The notes below the pieces were generated by a model. That model was not told the origin of the DNA, searched no databases, and was given only the letters and a program-made list of their open reading frames with translations. From Tethya wilhelma (Eukaryota; Porifera; Demospongiae; Tethyida; Tethyidae): 64,000 nt of DNA. The stretch's first letter is position 1. Every line of letters begins with the position of its first letter. Shown piece after piece: positions 39,716-52,400 of this stretch. The DNA is taken from assembly GCA_964030475.1 (NCBI GenBank), contig CAXIPT010000003.1:12410591-12474590 (forward strand), given 5' to 3'. The position numbers and the translations under genes are program-made.

Positions 39716-42700
39716 CATTTACCAAGGGTTCCTGTTAGGTACAGGCCGAATGCCGCAAAGGTCAAAGTTTATGCGTCACGTGCATGTTGAATTGAACTTA
39801 GCGTTCTGCGCGCGCTGCGCTAAGTTGCACTAGACTGTCGTAGCTATAATATCATTTATAAAAAGACTTGCATTTATGCTGACATGTGCATGTTACTAGA
39901 ACATGTCTAGAACTAGAAGTATGTATATACAACAATGTCATGTAGCCTATTGGCTCCTTTGCCATAATATACGTTTAGTCAAGTTATGTGCTAAACGAGT
40001 ACCACTGAGTCTTAGCTACGGACATTCAGACTATACTGATTATTATTATGTACAAATGAAGTAAGTTCATTAATAACAGTATGACAATGGCCTCAGTGGT
40101 ACGTTTGTCAGTCATGATGGTAATACAGTATACACTTAGTTTCAAGATAAGGTGACCTGCTCAACTTAAAGATAGCTTGTACATGCCACAAAGTCAATGC
40201 AACAACTGGGGATCATGCTGGGTTATTTGCACTGCTCAGCTTGTATGCTTTGCTTTGTAACTTCATCTCTTTAATACAGTTATGGTGACCCCTCGGGTGC
40301 TCTTCTAATCTAACAAGCAGTACACCATGCATGGACCATACAATGAGATTTGTGTCAAATTTTGTGATTATCAATCATGATTATTATCATCATAGATAAT
40401 TAACCTCATGAACCGATTAATAATTATCTATCTGTAAGAGTTGGACTTTGAACTAATAATGATGTTTTGTTATTGTGTATTATTTCTATGAGTGGATTAA
40501 TTGTTTACTTAGTTGGGTTTTGTTATTGGATATTCTTTTGGTTTTTCTTTGTGGTATTAACCTGTTCAATAGTGTATGCAGATTGATGTATGTATCCATG
40601 GTCTATGTTAGTTAGTTGAGTTGTGTTCTGTACAATAGCCTTTGTGTATTCTGAATGGTCTTTGTGCAGTGTAGACTCTGTTCTTCTGTGGTTTAGTTTA
40701 TTTGTGGTTCTACATCTATAACCCTGTATGCTAATTTACTAGTGTGAATATTGGATTGGTCTTTTGTGTCTTTTGTGCTATAGAAGCTTGCGTCCTTACT
40801 TTTGTTGAGTTTTGTATAGGTCTTTGTGGAGCAATGCTCTCTCTTAGCGCTGTTGTTTAAGTAGGATTTGTATTATTGAACTTGAGCTAGCTATAAATAG
40901 ATGCANAGGATCAGTTTCATATATATTTTTTTGAATTTTAAAAATACGCCGCCCACGCAATTTACACTAACCTTAAATTTATGTCTCTAGTAGCTATGAA
41001 TATTCTAATTTGAACACTTGGGACTACTACTGGCATTACTGGACATGTATGTACAAAGCTAACCCAAACACATCCTCGCAGTATACTATGTTGTAGTACT
41101 TATATAGGCCTGATCGAATGCTCACTATATATATAATAGTAATAGACTTTTATTGGTTAAAGAGTTTTGTAAAAGTTAAGCTTGAAACAGATCTTTTTTC
41201 TTCTTTTTAGGAAAATCAAAGCAGATATTTTAGTTAGAACAATGGTGTATACATGTTTCCTTCGGTTGTGGTCAGTACTGGGATTATAATGTTTCCTTGC
41301 ATGTTTCACCATCATTGGTAAAGTGGTAAAGATCATCACAAGTCTAGGCACACAGGCAATGATCGTTATCTAACTTGGACCAAAAGTAGTCTATCCACAC
41401 TATGAAGCTATAGTTTACCAACCAAGTTGGTCAGAGACTAGTTCATGTAAGTGCCCTAAATACTATTGTGAGAAAAAACACTCAATATACGCCAAAAAGT
41501 TTACCTTGATCTGTCACGTCATCCAAGAAAAAAGTCAATTGACCTTAAACAAAGGCTCGCTTCGTTCGCTCAGAATTATAAATTATATTTTCATACATGC
41601 CTAAAGCAGTGAAGACCTAAGAAGTCAAATAGTGTCCATAAATAGTCCCATTCTCTGCTCCAATGCCAGTGAGTTCTATAGTAGCTCAGTTGTAAGAGCA
41701 TTTGACTAAAATTCGAAAACTTGGTTTCGAATCCCAGCTAAATCTCGAGACTTTTTTCCATTGAACTTTCATGTGTTTATTCAACCTTTACCCCAGCAGA
41801 CTAAGTCAGGTTGGATTTAGGTATGGCATGCTTTGTCATGTTGGGAAGAACTAGCCATAACTCTTCTCAAAACCACGTGGTTTCCCGCATGTGCAAACAG
41901 TGTGTACCAGGCCTTGGGCCTGGGATGTGTTCAAAGATGACATTATAGTATGATCGTACGATTAACCAGTTTTAGGGCCCCTTAGAAAGTGTCTGTGAGC
42001 ATATTTAGACTTAGTAGTTGTAGAGCAACCAATTGCATGAGTAGTACTTCATTAGATCAAAAAGCTTACAACCAACATCTGCATTGGTAAAGTTGAGAAA
42101 TTATCAATGGTAAGTGTCTGTCTTGTAAAAATACGACAAACTAATTCAAAGTGATAGATAGGTAGAAATACATTCAGAAATCTACTCTCAGCCAAAAACT
42201 TCGGCTGAAAATACTGCTATTCTGTACATTACTTATTTTCATACTTTTAGAATGGGAGTTCAAGGTACACTAATAGAGAAGTGACGTCAAAGTATAAGGA
42301 CATGTGTAGATAGTTTTCCATCACCCTGGAATTCCAGGACAATTAAGCGCATGCCCAAAAAAATTATGTGTACCAGGCCCTCTTTTGGGCCTGGAGAACA
42401 AGGCTAGGGAAGAACATGCTGGTCATCTATTTACATTACAAAGAGAGAAAGATGGAGCTTCTGCATGCATATCTATAGCTTTGGGTGCACTAGTCACCTT
42501 ACTTAGATGTCCTTAATTACATGGCATGCAGTGCATAAGGGTACAAAGGTTTTTCTTAACATTATAGTCTTGTCAAGTGTTTATTCGACCTTTAGCTCTG
42601 TGTCTTTGGTGGTTGAATTATTACCTCTATGGATGCAAATTCCCTAGCTGATTAAACTCCGATCTGTCAACCACGAGTCTCCCATTATTGTTCTAATTAT

Positions 42701-42807
42701 TAATTTTAGTAATATTTTCTATATAGTTATGTTGACAATAGGAATTGTGTTATCTTCATCCAGATAAATAGTACAGAAGCTGCATATATCGTTAATTCTG
42801 AGTCCAA
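39716..42807. other. Intergenic stretch with SINE and a single N
   Basis: No coding exon is recognised. It contains a single N at 40906 with no obvious duplication around it, a T/G-rich part at 40480-40860, a tRNA-derived SINE at 41673-41758, and CCAGGCC...GGGCCTGG fold-backs near 41906 and 42374. Confidence 0.55.
41673..41758 (+). repeat. tRNA-derived SINE head
   Basis: GTAGCTCAGTTGTAAGAGCA (A box) and GGTTTCGAATCCC (B box) are spaced as in a tRNA gene, but the acceptor stem does not pair and the sequence runs on into AAATCTCGAGACTTTTTT. It is a RNA polymerase III promoter of a SINE rather than a functional tRNA. A partial relative is at 18800-18876. Confidence 0.7.
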
Positions 42808-43646
42808 ATGGCCAAAAAACCAACTCCAAAGGAAGCTCTTGAGAAACTCAACAACAAACTTGAGTGTACAATCTGTCTCACTGATTACACTGACCCCAAA
42901 CTGCTCCCTTGTTTCCATGTCTTCTGTCAGAAATGTCTGGAGCCACTAGTGATCCAAGATTGTGATGGTCTCTCCCTACGATGTCCAATCTGTCGTCACT
43001 CAACAAAACTACCACCCAAAGGAGTGGCTGGACTGCAATCTGACTTCCACGTGGAGCACCTGTTTGAATTACGAGATGCCTTTGAGAAGGCAAGCCAAAC
43101 AGAAGAAACGAAATGCGAAAAATGTGAGGAGGACAATGCCACAGGATTCTGTCGTGACTGTGGTGAGTTTATCTGTGATGGTTGCACCATTCTACATCGC
43201 AAGTGGAAGCAATTCAAGAGTCATGAGATTTTATCGTGTGAAGAGGTCCAAATAGAAGCTAACAACCTCATTCAACCAAAGAAACAAGTCTTTTACTGTT
43301 CCAAACACCAAGAAAATGTCCTTAAAATTTTCTGTGAGACTTGTTCTGAACTCATCTGCAATGACTGCACTATAGGACTTCACCCACGAACAGAACACAG
43401 CTACCATTTGGTGAGTGATGTCTTTCCCAAATTTAAAGATGAGATTGTAGCTGGTCTACACCCAGTCAAGGAGCAACTATCCACTGTCAACAAAGCCCTT
43501 CAAGCCTTTGAAGAGAGAGAAAGAGAAATTGAAGAACAGAAGATGACCATTGAAGCTGACATCCACAAGGAAATCAACTCACTACAACAGCTTCTTGAAC
43601 AAAGACGAACTGAACTCATTAGTAAAGTGGACCACCTCACACAATT
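42808..43646 (+). CDS. TRIM (RING, two B-boxes, coiled coil), cut off at an N
   Basis: The frame opens at ATG 42808 and encodes 279 residues before a single N at 43647. A C3HC4 RING is complete (CTICLTDYTDPKLLPCFHVF ... CPICRHS), which predicts E3 ubiquitin ligase activity. It is followed by B-box 1 (CEKCEEDNATGFC ... ICDGC), B-box 2 (YCSKHQENVLKIFCETC ... CNDC ... H) and the first half of a coiled coil ending HLTQ. It is the closest relative of the gene at 26189-28544, whose equivalent region continues into a filamin repeat and NHL propeller. After the N the sequence switches to the reverse complement of a VIT/VWA gene, so the true 3' part of this gene is missing from the window. No intron is seen in the N-terminal part, whereas the paralogue has one at the RING/B-box boundary. 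Confidence 0.9.
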
Positions 43647-43647
43647 N

Positions 43648-43806
43648 CGTGTCGTTGCTGTAGTGCAAGGTGGATTTGAGACCAACCAGGTAACCATTTT
43701 GATGAGCTGTCACCGAGACCTTCTTCAGAGGGAGACTTCTCTCCTTGGCTTTGCCAGCTACTATCAGGCCCATTGGCGGCGGACGAGCTGCGGCGTAAGG
43801 GAGCAT
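43648..43806 (-). pseudogene. VIT/VWA first-exon fragment (third copy)
   Basis: On the minus strand an ATG at 43806 opens [20 protein letters not shown] and continues to HYSNDT, where the single N interrupts it. It is almost identical to the start of copy B at 47769 ([13 protein letters not shown]). Homology also extends upstream to about 43900. It is the 5' end of another copy or haplotype of the VIT/VWA gene, joined head-on to the TRIM gene by the assembler. Confidence 0.8.
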
Positions 43807-44190
43807 TCTAATTTCTTGGACGAGATTGAGAGGAAAACAGTTTGCAGATATAAATACAGCCTTGACCTCCACCCTTTTATAAGGTTACAAATTACGTCAT
43901 AGCTAGAGTGCAATAATTGCCAATCATGCAAATTTGCAACTTGCAATTGCAAATATTAAGGCACTTCCAATTTGCAGCTATACATATGTATTGTCAAAAC
44001 ACTCCGTCATCATTAAATTTTCGTCAGCCATTAAATGTAACAAAAATAATATACAATGTAAAGCAGTTTTAATTAATAATATAATAATTTATAATTATCA
44101 AATTAATACCCTGCAACAATTAATTGGACTCTATATACTGTAAAAAGCAATAAAAATGAGTAAAATTGTTGTATTTTTTTTTTTGTCTTC
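43807..44190. other. Intergenic, AT-rich
   Basis: This holds the promoter-side flank of the VIT fragment and the 3' flank of copy B. No exon is recognised. A T-rich run lies just before the copy B stop, as in copy A. Confidence 0.5.
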
Positions 44191-46486
44191 TCAAAAGCAT
44201 CTTTTCGCAGCCTCCTTCAGTGTTGCTAGATCACTTGGCAACTGCTGAGTTTGCAGCCAGAACTCTGCCTTCATGTTCACCAGCTCCCACTCATCCTGTT
44301 GGCTGCTGAACTTGCTCTCCAGGTAGGCCATTGCAATGAGCGTGGCCCACACGTTACTGCTACAGCCAGGGGGGCACAGACTGCTCAGATCAGACACCGA
44401 CTTGTGGAGGAAGCTGGTCGCTAGTGTTTCCAGCGTCCAAAATCCCTCGGCCTTTTGGAGGGAGATGAGGAGAGAGAGGCCGGGTCCAGAGGGGGGCACA
44501 GAAGAAGAGGAAGAGGGTGTCGAACGATTGACACCTGGTTGTAGAGGTGCTTGACCCTCACTCACGCCCATGAGCAAATTTTCACTAAAGCCAGTATCCA
44601 TCGGCTCAAAGTCTCCAAATAAGTCGACAGCTGGTGCTTGTCGCTGACTAGGTAGAAAGACAGTTGTGTGGGCAGATTGCATTTGTATACCAATAGGTTG
44701 GGGTGGAGGGGGCGGAGCTCCAAGTCCAACTCCTAGACCTCCTCCCACCATGTTGAAGGAATTTAATCCTCCCCCTCTAGCTGGAGGGGGTGCACCACCA
44801 CTTGATAGCCCCCCTAGTGGAGGGGCTGCACTACCAAATAACATACCCCCTGATGGAGGGGGTGGAGGGGGCGGAGGGGGCGGAGCTCCAAGTCCAACTC
44901 CTAGGCTTACTCCCATCTGGTTAGAAGAATTTAATCCTCCCCCTCTAGCTGGAGGGGGTGCACCACCACTTGATAGCCCCCCTAGTGGAGGGGCTGCACT
45001 ACCAAATAATATACCCCCTGATGGAGGTGGTGGAGCTCCAAGTCCAACTCCTAGGCCTACTCCCATCTGGTTGGAAGAATTTAATCCACCCCCTCCACCA
45101 CTTGCACCACCACTTGATAGCCAACCACCAAATAACATACCCCCTGTTGGAGGGGGTGGGCCACCAAATGAGATACTATCGAATGGATTGCAACCAAGAG
45201 ATGTAGACATGCTCAGTGCAGCTCGTCCTAGTCTGTTCCCCAACACAGGCGGTGGTTGCACCATCCCGGCGGTGAGGTCCCAGACCTTGACTGCCCCCTC
45301 TATTGGCCTCTCCTGCTCCTCGTCCACTGCTATGTAGGCGGTGTGGAAGGAGACGACACTCGCCTCCACACTCAGATCAACTATCTCCTTCTTTCTCTCC
45401 TTCTCGGTGACCTTTGAACTCCAGCCCTCCTTGTTCTGCCAGTCGACAATGAGACTCTTGGAGGCCAGCTGGTGGATGATAGGGAGGTCAAAGGTGGGGT
45501 CAGAGTCCATTGGTTCGGGGATTACAAAAGGGATCTTGTACTCCAGCGTCTGTCCCACAATCTTTCCTCTCAGAGTGGCTGTCCCCGTGACGCTGGTGCT
45601 GAGGGGCTCAGAGGACGAGGCCTGGCTCCTCACGATGCCATAGATGACCACCTTGTCTCCGTCAAACACTGTGGGGAGTTTGGTCGGGGCCTGGAGGACT
45701 TTGAACCCTGATGGGACATCAAACTCCACCTCCAGATCAGTGACAGCTGGCTGCAAGGCTTTCTTCAGGCTGCTGATGACCTGGTAAGAGAATAAATAAT
45801 AATAATTATTTATGTGAATGTACATAATTATGTGGAGTATTCGTATACGGTATAGCGGGAAATTTTCGTTGATGCAAAATTTCGTATAAACGTGCCAGAA
45901 GAAATTTTAGTAGTTTTAAATTTCGTATATGTGGCGCGCGCTCGTATAAAATAAATGCGGAAGTTAAATTTTCACAGTTTTAATTTTCGTATATTCGAAC
46001 TGCATACGAAAAATACGAAAATTTCCCGCTATACGGTATTGTGAGTGAATGTTGAAGAGACAGAGTATGGCCTTACCTTGGGCTGCATCCTCTCTCCCTC
46101 CTTGATGAACTCAGCTGTACCATTCCCAACTCTAGCCAAACCCTTGACCAGGTCAGTGGAGGCACCAGATCCTATGCCAAAGGTGAACACCCTGAGAGGG
46201 GGAAGAGAGAGAGAGACTAACAGTGAATGTGAAACAGATTTTGTGGGTTATATTTTAAACTGGTTGAATACAAGTTTGTGAAAATGCTATTTCAGTTGTT
46301 GGTAGATAAACAGTGAAAATATTATATCAGCAGTACTAGTCTTTGAAATAATTTATCTGAAAAACCACCAAATAATTCCCTTGTGTTTGATACACAACAG
46401 ACTTGGAAGAAAAAATAATCCCTTTTCCATTCAAAGCCTAATGCACACCTGTTATTTAAACAGAACCAGTACATTTATTTCCTGTT

Positions 46487-46533
<47 letters not shown>

Positions 46534-47769
46534 CCCTCACCTTGCCTTCCAGGCATTTCGTTTCACCAGCTGTATGCAGGCCAGGGTGTTGCTGACAGAG
46601 CCATCTGTCAGGACAAACACCTGTCTTGGCAGTCCAGGCAGGAGGTACTGCTCCTCCAGGACGTTCCTGAGAGGAGAGAGAAGCTCCGTTCCTCCTAGAT
46701 CGGCCTCCAATGTCTCAGCGTGACGGATGGCCTCGTCCAGATGGCTCTGGTCGTAAGTGACACTGCTGGGAAAGAGGAGGCGGTAGCTGGACCCAAACCC
46801 AATGATGTTGAACCTGCACCCTGGAGGGATGCTCTTCAGGAACAGAATCAGCGTCTCCCTGGCGCTCTTGATGAAGCCCCCAGACATGCTCCCGCTGCGA
46901 TCGATGAGGAAGATGAACTCACAGGCGGCACGCTTCGTCTCAAACTGAGGGAAGAAGTTGAGCATGACAGCAGGAGAGCCCATGTATTTCTGCTGACTCA
47001 GCAATCTATCTCCCGGTTCGGGTATGGCCTTTGGCTGGTGGGGGTCAGAGTACTCCACTTGGATCACCAGATCTTTGTCGAGGGGCGTGGCATCTTTCAA
47101 TGCAATGTGTAGCTGGCCTGAATTGGTTTCCGTGGTAACCTTATGTGTTGGTGAAGACACGTTCTTCACAGTGGCAGCATCTGCTATGGTCATCTTGAAA
47201 TCAAACACCGCTGCAGTTGATTCATGTTGAACTTGCCCGGGGGGCCCAGGAACGTGTGCAAGAGGGTCTTTGGATCCCGTTGGTGTATATCTTGGTTTGA
47301 GCACGGCGGGCAGTGAGAATTGCACCATCCCCTCAGCATCAATGGGCAGCTCCCCGGCAAGGCTCAGGTTGAGCTGGGCCTCCGACTTTGGAGGGAGGTT
47401 GCCTAGAGAGATGCTGAAGATGTCTCCTGTCACTTCTTCTCCAAGTGCAGCAGTGAACCCACTGGCCATGGCGTCATCATACATCTGTTTGGCTTCTTCC
47501 TTCTCTTTCACGACTGCTTTGATCTTTCTCCCTCCAATGACAGCTTCCAGACCTACCACAGCGAACGACTCGTCCACAGGAAACCTGAAGAGCACCTCCA
47601 ATGGCGTCTCCGTGTCGTTGCTGTAGTGCAAGGTGGATTTGAGGCCAACCAGGTAACCATTTTGATGAGCTGTCACCGAGACCTTCTTCAGAGGGAGACT
47701 TCTTTCCTTGGCTTTTCCAGCTACTATCAGGCCCATTGGCGGCGGACGAGCTGCGGCGTAAGGGAACAT
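44191..47769 (-). CDS. VIT/VWA domain protein (VWA5A-like), complete copy B
   Basis: Three exons (47769-46541, 46191-46077, 45780-44191) join in phase to give 977 residues. The N-terminus is a VIT domain (residues about 1-150, including [20 protein letters not shown]). The VWA domain follows from about residue 290 with the metal-ion site DRSGSMSGG, the threonine segment GGTELLSPL and the [10 protein letters not shown] strand, so metal binding should be intact. A beta-rich part leads to a long Gly/Pro-rich linker of repeated [17 protein letters not shown] units. The C-terminal helical domain ([20 protein letters not shown] ... LKEAAKRCF) resembles the ends of VWA5A and PARP4. There is no PARP domain and no signal peptide, so the protein should be intracellular. 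Copy A (21517-23325) matches its last two exons. Function in the family is poorly known; VWA5A is a candidate tumour suppressor, and PARP4 uses a related C-terminus to bind the vault. Confidence 0.88.
44700..45160 (-). repeat. Coding minisatellite (Gly/Pro-rich units)
   Basis: Repeated units encode [17 protein letters not shown] and [18 protein letters not shown] strings inside copy B. The corresponding stretch in copy A (22020-22300) has fewer and differently arranged units. Expansion and contraction of these units explains most of the length difference between the copies. Confidence 0.85.
45846..46038. mobile_element. MITE-like element (subtype b) in VIT/VWA copy B
   Basis: The ends TACGGTATAGCGGGAAATTT and AAATTTCCCGCTATACGGTA are perfect reverse complements. 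It lies in the same intron as the copy A element and is better preserved at its ends. Confidence 0.88.
46490..46531. repeat. (CA)n microsatellite in VIT/VWA copy B intron
   Basis: A run of about 20 CA units lies next to the donor of the first exon. In copy A the corresponding repeat (23626-23657) is the point where homology ends. Confidence 0.92.
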
Positions 47770-48240
47770 TCTAATTTCTTGGACGAGATTGAGAGGAAAA
47801 CAGTTTGCAAATATTGTAATGCAGCCTTGACCTCCACCCTTTTTATAAGGTTACAAATTACGTCATACCTTGCTATTCTTAGCTTTTAGCTAAGTTACTC
47901 CACAGGAAGTGACATTGCAGGAAATGTTTTATACATTAATTAATATCAGCAAACTTGCAGTCAAAAAACAAACTTGTTTCAGCCAGTCAAAATAAACTTG
48001 TTTCAGCCAGTCAAAATAGTATATTCTGACTGGTTGAAACAAGTTTACACAGGAATTTTAAATTCACCATCAAATCCTTGAATCATATCATCAAATTTTC
48101 ATTAATTATTAAGAGCAGCAAAAAATAATAACGCATTTTTTTAAAGACAGCAGTTCTAGTCTAGTCAAATGCACACACTAAGAAATAGACAAAAATTGAC
48201 AACTAAAATCAGCAGTTCAGTCACCCTTTCGACATCATTA
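47770..48240. other. Intergenic, copy B 5' flank and GST 3' flank
   Basis: No exon is seen. It contains a fold-back at about 47990-48046: AAACTTGTTTCAGCCAGTC is mirrored by GACTGGTTGAAACAAGTTT, and the left arm is itself tandemly doubled. Confidence 0.6.
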
Positions 48241-49234
48241 TTACATCATAGAGTTTCCATCAAATGCCCTGCAGCGATCGGACTCCAAGAAGGCTTTGAT
48301 CCGAGGTCGCTGAGCCATGCGGTCCTTGAATGCCCTCAGGGTAGGGATAGGCTCGCTGGCGTACTTGTCCGGGAACTGAGACTCAGTGGCTCTCAGAGCA
48401 TGGAACACTGCAATGTCCACGTACGTGATCTATAAACAGAAAATAATTTGCAATGACATAATGACGATGTCGTACTCGTACCTTGTCGCCAATGAAGAAC
48501 CCCTTTCCATCATTGTTACGTAACAGGACCCTCTCGAAGTAGTTGAGATACCTACAAACACAACAAAAACAAATGAAACTCCTACCATTAGTGGGCCAAT
48601 GACACAATGTCATGCCAATAAAAAAAATTATCAATTTGGCAGCTGCCTGTATTTCCAGATTGCTCCATAAAAGTTTGCAAGTACATTACAATAGTGCAAG
48701 TTAGTACCATAGATATATTACAGACACTGTAACCAAATAATTATCAGATTCTGCAAGTACATTTACATACCTTGGCAGTCGTTCGTTCTTGAACCTCTCG
48801 ATGTAAGGCTGAGCCTCCTCCTTCTGGGAGGCGTAGGGGTTGTGCTTGTTGACGGGATGGAAGCAGTCGTGTCCCTCACCGATGTAGTCTTGGACAGAGA
48901 GGACCACCTGGAGAGCATGACCTCTGACCTCTTCATTGTTCCCCTCGGGGTACATGCCGAACGTTTTTCCGAGGAAGTTCATGATGGCCGACGTCTCGCA
49001 CATCACGAAGTCCCCCTTCTGTACGATGGGAGGGTAGAGGACGGGAAACCCTTCGTGCTGGTTCTTGTAGTAGTTCACGGCCGTTGAAGAGTTTCCTTCC
49101 CGCCTGCAAACATCGTCGTAAGGCACCCCAGCTTCCTCGAACATCAGCCGAATGAAGTCCCCCCTACCCGGAAGATGGTGCCAATAGATCAACTTCCACT
49201 CTGGGAGCTGCGCGTCTTTCTGCTGGTCGGACAT
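48241..49234 (-). CDS. Glutathione S-transferase
   Basis: Cytosolic GSTs conjugate glutathione to electrophiles. Three exons (49234-48771, 48551-48482, 48429-48241) join in phase to give 240 residues, slightly longer than the usual 200 to 220. The N-terminal thioredoxin-like domain begins KLIYWHHLPGRGDFIRLMFE: a YW followed by PGRG corresponds to the catalytic tyrosine region of sigma/pi/alpha-type enzymes. The cis-proline region is GFPVLYPPIV, and the glutathione-binding CETSAIMNFLG replaces the common QSxAIxRYL. The C-terminal all-helical domain has YLNYFERVL and the N-capping segment ITYVDIAVFHAL, followed by IPTLRAFKDRMAQRPRI. Class assignment within sigma/pi-like GSTs is uncertain. The gene starts 241 bases from TRMU on the opposite strand. 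Confidence 0.92.
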
Positions 49235-49475
49235 CGTCTTCTCTCTAGCTGGCTCAGTTCACCACTAATTGATGTCAAAGTGCGGGACAGAGTTCACTCA
49301 TTGTACTGCGCATGTCAAATGTTACACGTGGGCGTAAAGAGGGTGTGTTCTACAACCCACGTGGTTAGTTGCGGCACGCGCTTGGCTCAGAGTGGTTTGG
49401 TGTCAGAACTATTTCCCCGAATTTTCATTTGCAAAGTGGAAATTCTCGATATGGCCGGTCAATCCAGCAAAAATC
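49235..49475. promoter_or_regulatory. Bidirectional promoter, GST / TRMU
   Basis: 241 bases lie between divergent start codons. It contains two CACGTGG-type E-boxes (TTACACGTGGGC and ACCCACGTGG at about 49323-49362). Such sites would suit stress- or growth-regulated transcription factors, but use is not demonstrated. Confidence 0.5.
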
Positions 49476-52400
49476 ATGACTGCTAGAGTGGCTGTATCTC
49501 TGTCTGGTGGAGTGGATTCAACAGTCGCTGCTGTACTGCTGAAGAGAGCAGGTGAGCATATGAATCTAGCTATTTAATTAACTATTTATTATAACCCCTT
49601 ATTAATATTATGAGGCTGTCGTCTGTGTGGAGTGTTTATGCACAACTGGGATGAGCAGGAGGAGGTGGGCGGGGCTGGATGTTCCTGGGAGGCTGATTAC
49701 AGCGCTGTGAGGGAGGTGTGTGAGAGATTGGACATGGAGTGTTACAAGGTGGACCTCGTCAAGGACTACTGGAACAATGTGTTCAGGTTGGTCCCTCCCA
49801 ACATACGTAAAAGGAAGTAGTATGGATGAAATAAAATGTATGCTGTACGTTTTATTTCGTACATCTTATGACGTACATTTTGCTGTACATTTATTTGTAG
49901 CCTCTAGCCTTCCTCCTTCAATTGGCCTAAGGTCAATCTCTTCATTCATACTATTAGCATAATAATTATTATTGAGTTGTGCTATTATAAACATTATTAT
50001 GAGAGGGTATTCTTTGTTGCATGTTATGCCACCACTATCTTATCAGCACATCTCACCTGCTCTGCAGCTGTTTGCTGGAGGAGATGGCTATTGGTCTGAC
50101 TCCCAACCCCGACGTCCTCTGCAATCAGAAGATCAAGTTCTCTTCCTTCTTCAAACACATCACAGAGACCTTGGGTGTAGTTACCATGGCAACAGGTCAC
50201 TATGCTAGAGTGGAGGTATCACAATCAGGTATAATAATGTATAGAAGAAATTATTAGGTGTCAACTGAATTTCTGTTGAAATGATTGACGACCAGCTAGA
50301 CAGTATACAGTAACTTGTGATAATCCCTGAATACACTCCAGGAGTAGCCAGACTACTGCAAGCTGTTGATCGAGACAAAGACCAGACTTATTTCTTGTCA
50401 CAAATCCCTCAGGTTAGCCACTCAACCAACTGTTTCTCTTAATGAGGCATGGTTCAGTGTGTATGTTGGATGTGTCCACAGTCGGCTCTGAGGCAAACTC
50501 TATTTCCTATTGGTCATTTGAAGAAGTCTGAAGTGAGAGAGATAGCAAGGGAGGCTGGCTTCAAGCACATTGCTGACAAGAGAGAAGTAAGAGAGTGCTG
50601 TTGTTGAGTCAACAAGTAGAAGAGTGAACTACATCCTTTCAGAGTGCAGGTCTGTGTTTCGTGGGAAGAAGAAAATTCTCCAGATTCATCAGTGAGGTAT
50701 GTAAGTAGTTTGTATGTGTGCGTTTATTTTTGTATTGCTACTGCAGTACTTAGAAGAACAACCTGGTCTCTTCCTCTCTCTGGAGGGCAAGGTACTGGGA
50801 CAGCACAAAGGTAGGTAGTAGTCTCATAAACCAGGCCTTCCCCGCTGTGCTTATTGCTCACTGTGCTTGGCTTGCGCCTGGTTTACGAGGCTAGGTATAG
50901 AGTGTGTGGTCGTTGTTATTTTCAGTTTGTCTGCCTTTACCTTGTGTCTTTGTTGTTCTCTCCCTCAGGTCATCATTTCTTCACAGTCGGACAGAGGGCT
51001 AGAATTGGCGGACAGTCCACTGCTTATTTCGTTGTGAGCAAGGATCACTATGGCAACACGGTGACTGTTGTGGAAGGCTCCACCCACCCTGCCCTCTACA
51101 CTCACACCTTCACCACCTCACCCCCTCACTGGATCACACAGAGGTCACCTCGTCCATTGCATCACTCATACGAACAGACATTGGACTGTTCAGTGAGAAT
51201 ACGTCACCAGCACCCTCTAATGGAGTGTATTGTCACAACCACTCACAGGTAATATAATGGCAGAAATTAATAAAAATAGCAAAAATGTCTTTATTCACTA
51301 AAATTGTTAAAATTACTAATAATAATTAGTACCCGCAAATAATAGTATCTTTTAAGATTTTGGCCAAATTTTGTTGTATAAATATAGAATCTTGCTAACT
51401 TAAAGGAACTGAGTCACTGTAAGTGCTGTTAGTTTTGACTTTTTATGACGTTTTGTGACCTTTTGTGATGTTTTTTTGTCTTGTTTCTAGTGTGATTTGG
51501 GTACCACGTTCAGTGTAAAAATTAGTGTGATTTTGACAAAAATTACCATTTTCCAATTTCACAAATAAACCATATCATTTGAAAGCTCTCATCACTCTGA
51601 CCACAATGGTGCCAGTCCCATCTCAATACGACCTTCCTAGGCTGAGATAGGCCTGGTAATGTGTTGCTGGGTTCTTGGTTTCTCATCACGTATGATGGTT
51701 TTAGGTTCTTGGTTTCTCATCACTGTATGATGGTATAGGTTCTCAACACATTATCAAGAATATCTCAGCCTAGGAAGGTCGTATTGAGCTGGGATTGGTA
51801 CCATTGTGATCAGCACAAAGAGATCTTTCAAATGATATGGTTTATTGCCAGATTTAAATTTTGATGAAAATCATCAAAAACCATGGATTATAGCCTTTGG
51901 TCAAGTGCGATTTTGACAAAAATTACCATTTTCCAATTTCACAAGTAAACCATATCATTTGAAAGCTCTCATCACTCTGACCACAATGGTGCCAGTCCCA
52001 TCTCAATACGACCTTCCTAGGCTGAGATAGGCCTGGTAATGTGTTGCTGGGTTCTTGGTTTCTCATCACGTATGATGGTTTTAGGTTCTTGGTTTCTCAT
52101 CACTGTATGATGGTATAGGTTCTCACACATTATCAAGAATATCTCAGCCTAGGAAGGTCATATTGAGCTGGGATCGGTACCATTATGATCAGCGTAAAAA
52201 GATCTTTCAAATGATATAGTTTGATGCCAGATTTAAATTTTGATGAAAATCATCAAAAAACATGGATTATAGCCTTTGGTCAAGTGCGATTTTGACAAAA
52301 ATTACCATTTTCGAATTTTACACGTAAACCATATCATTTGAAAGCTCTCATCACTCTGACCACAATGGTGCCAGTCCCATCTCAATATGACCTTCCTAGG

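Noticed and set aside
41675..41750. Possible tRNA gene
   Set aside because: A and B boxes are present, but acceptor and anticodon stems do not pair properly, and the downstream sequence is shared with another copy at 18840. A SINE is the better explanation.
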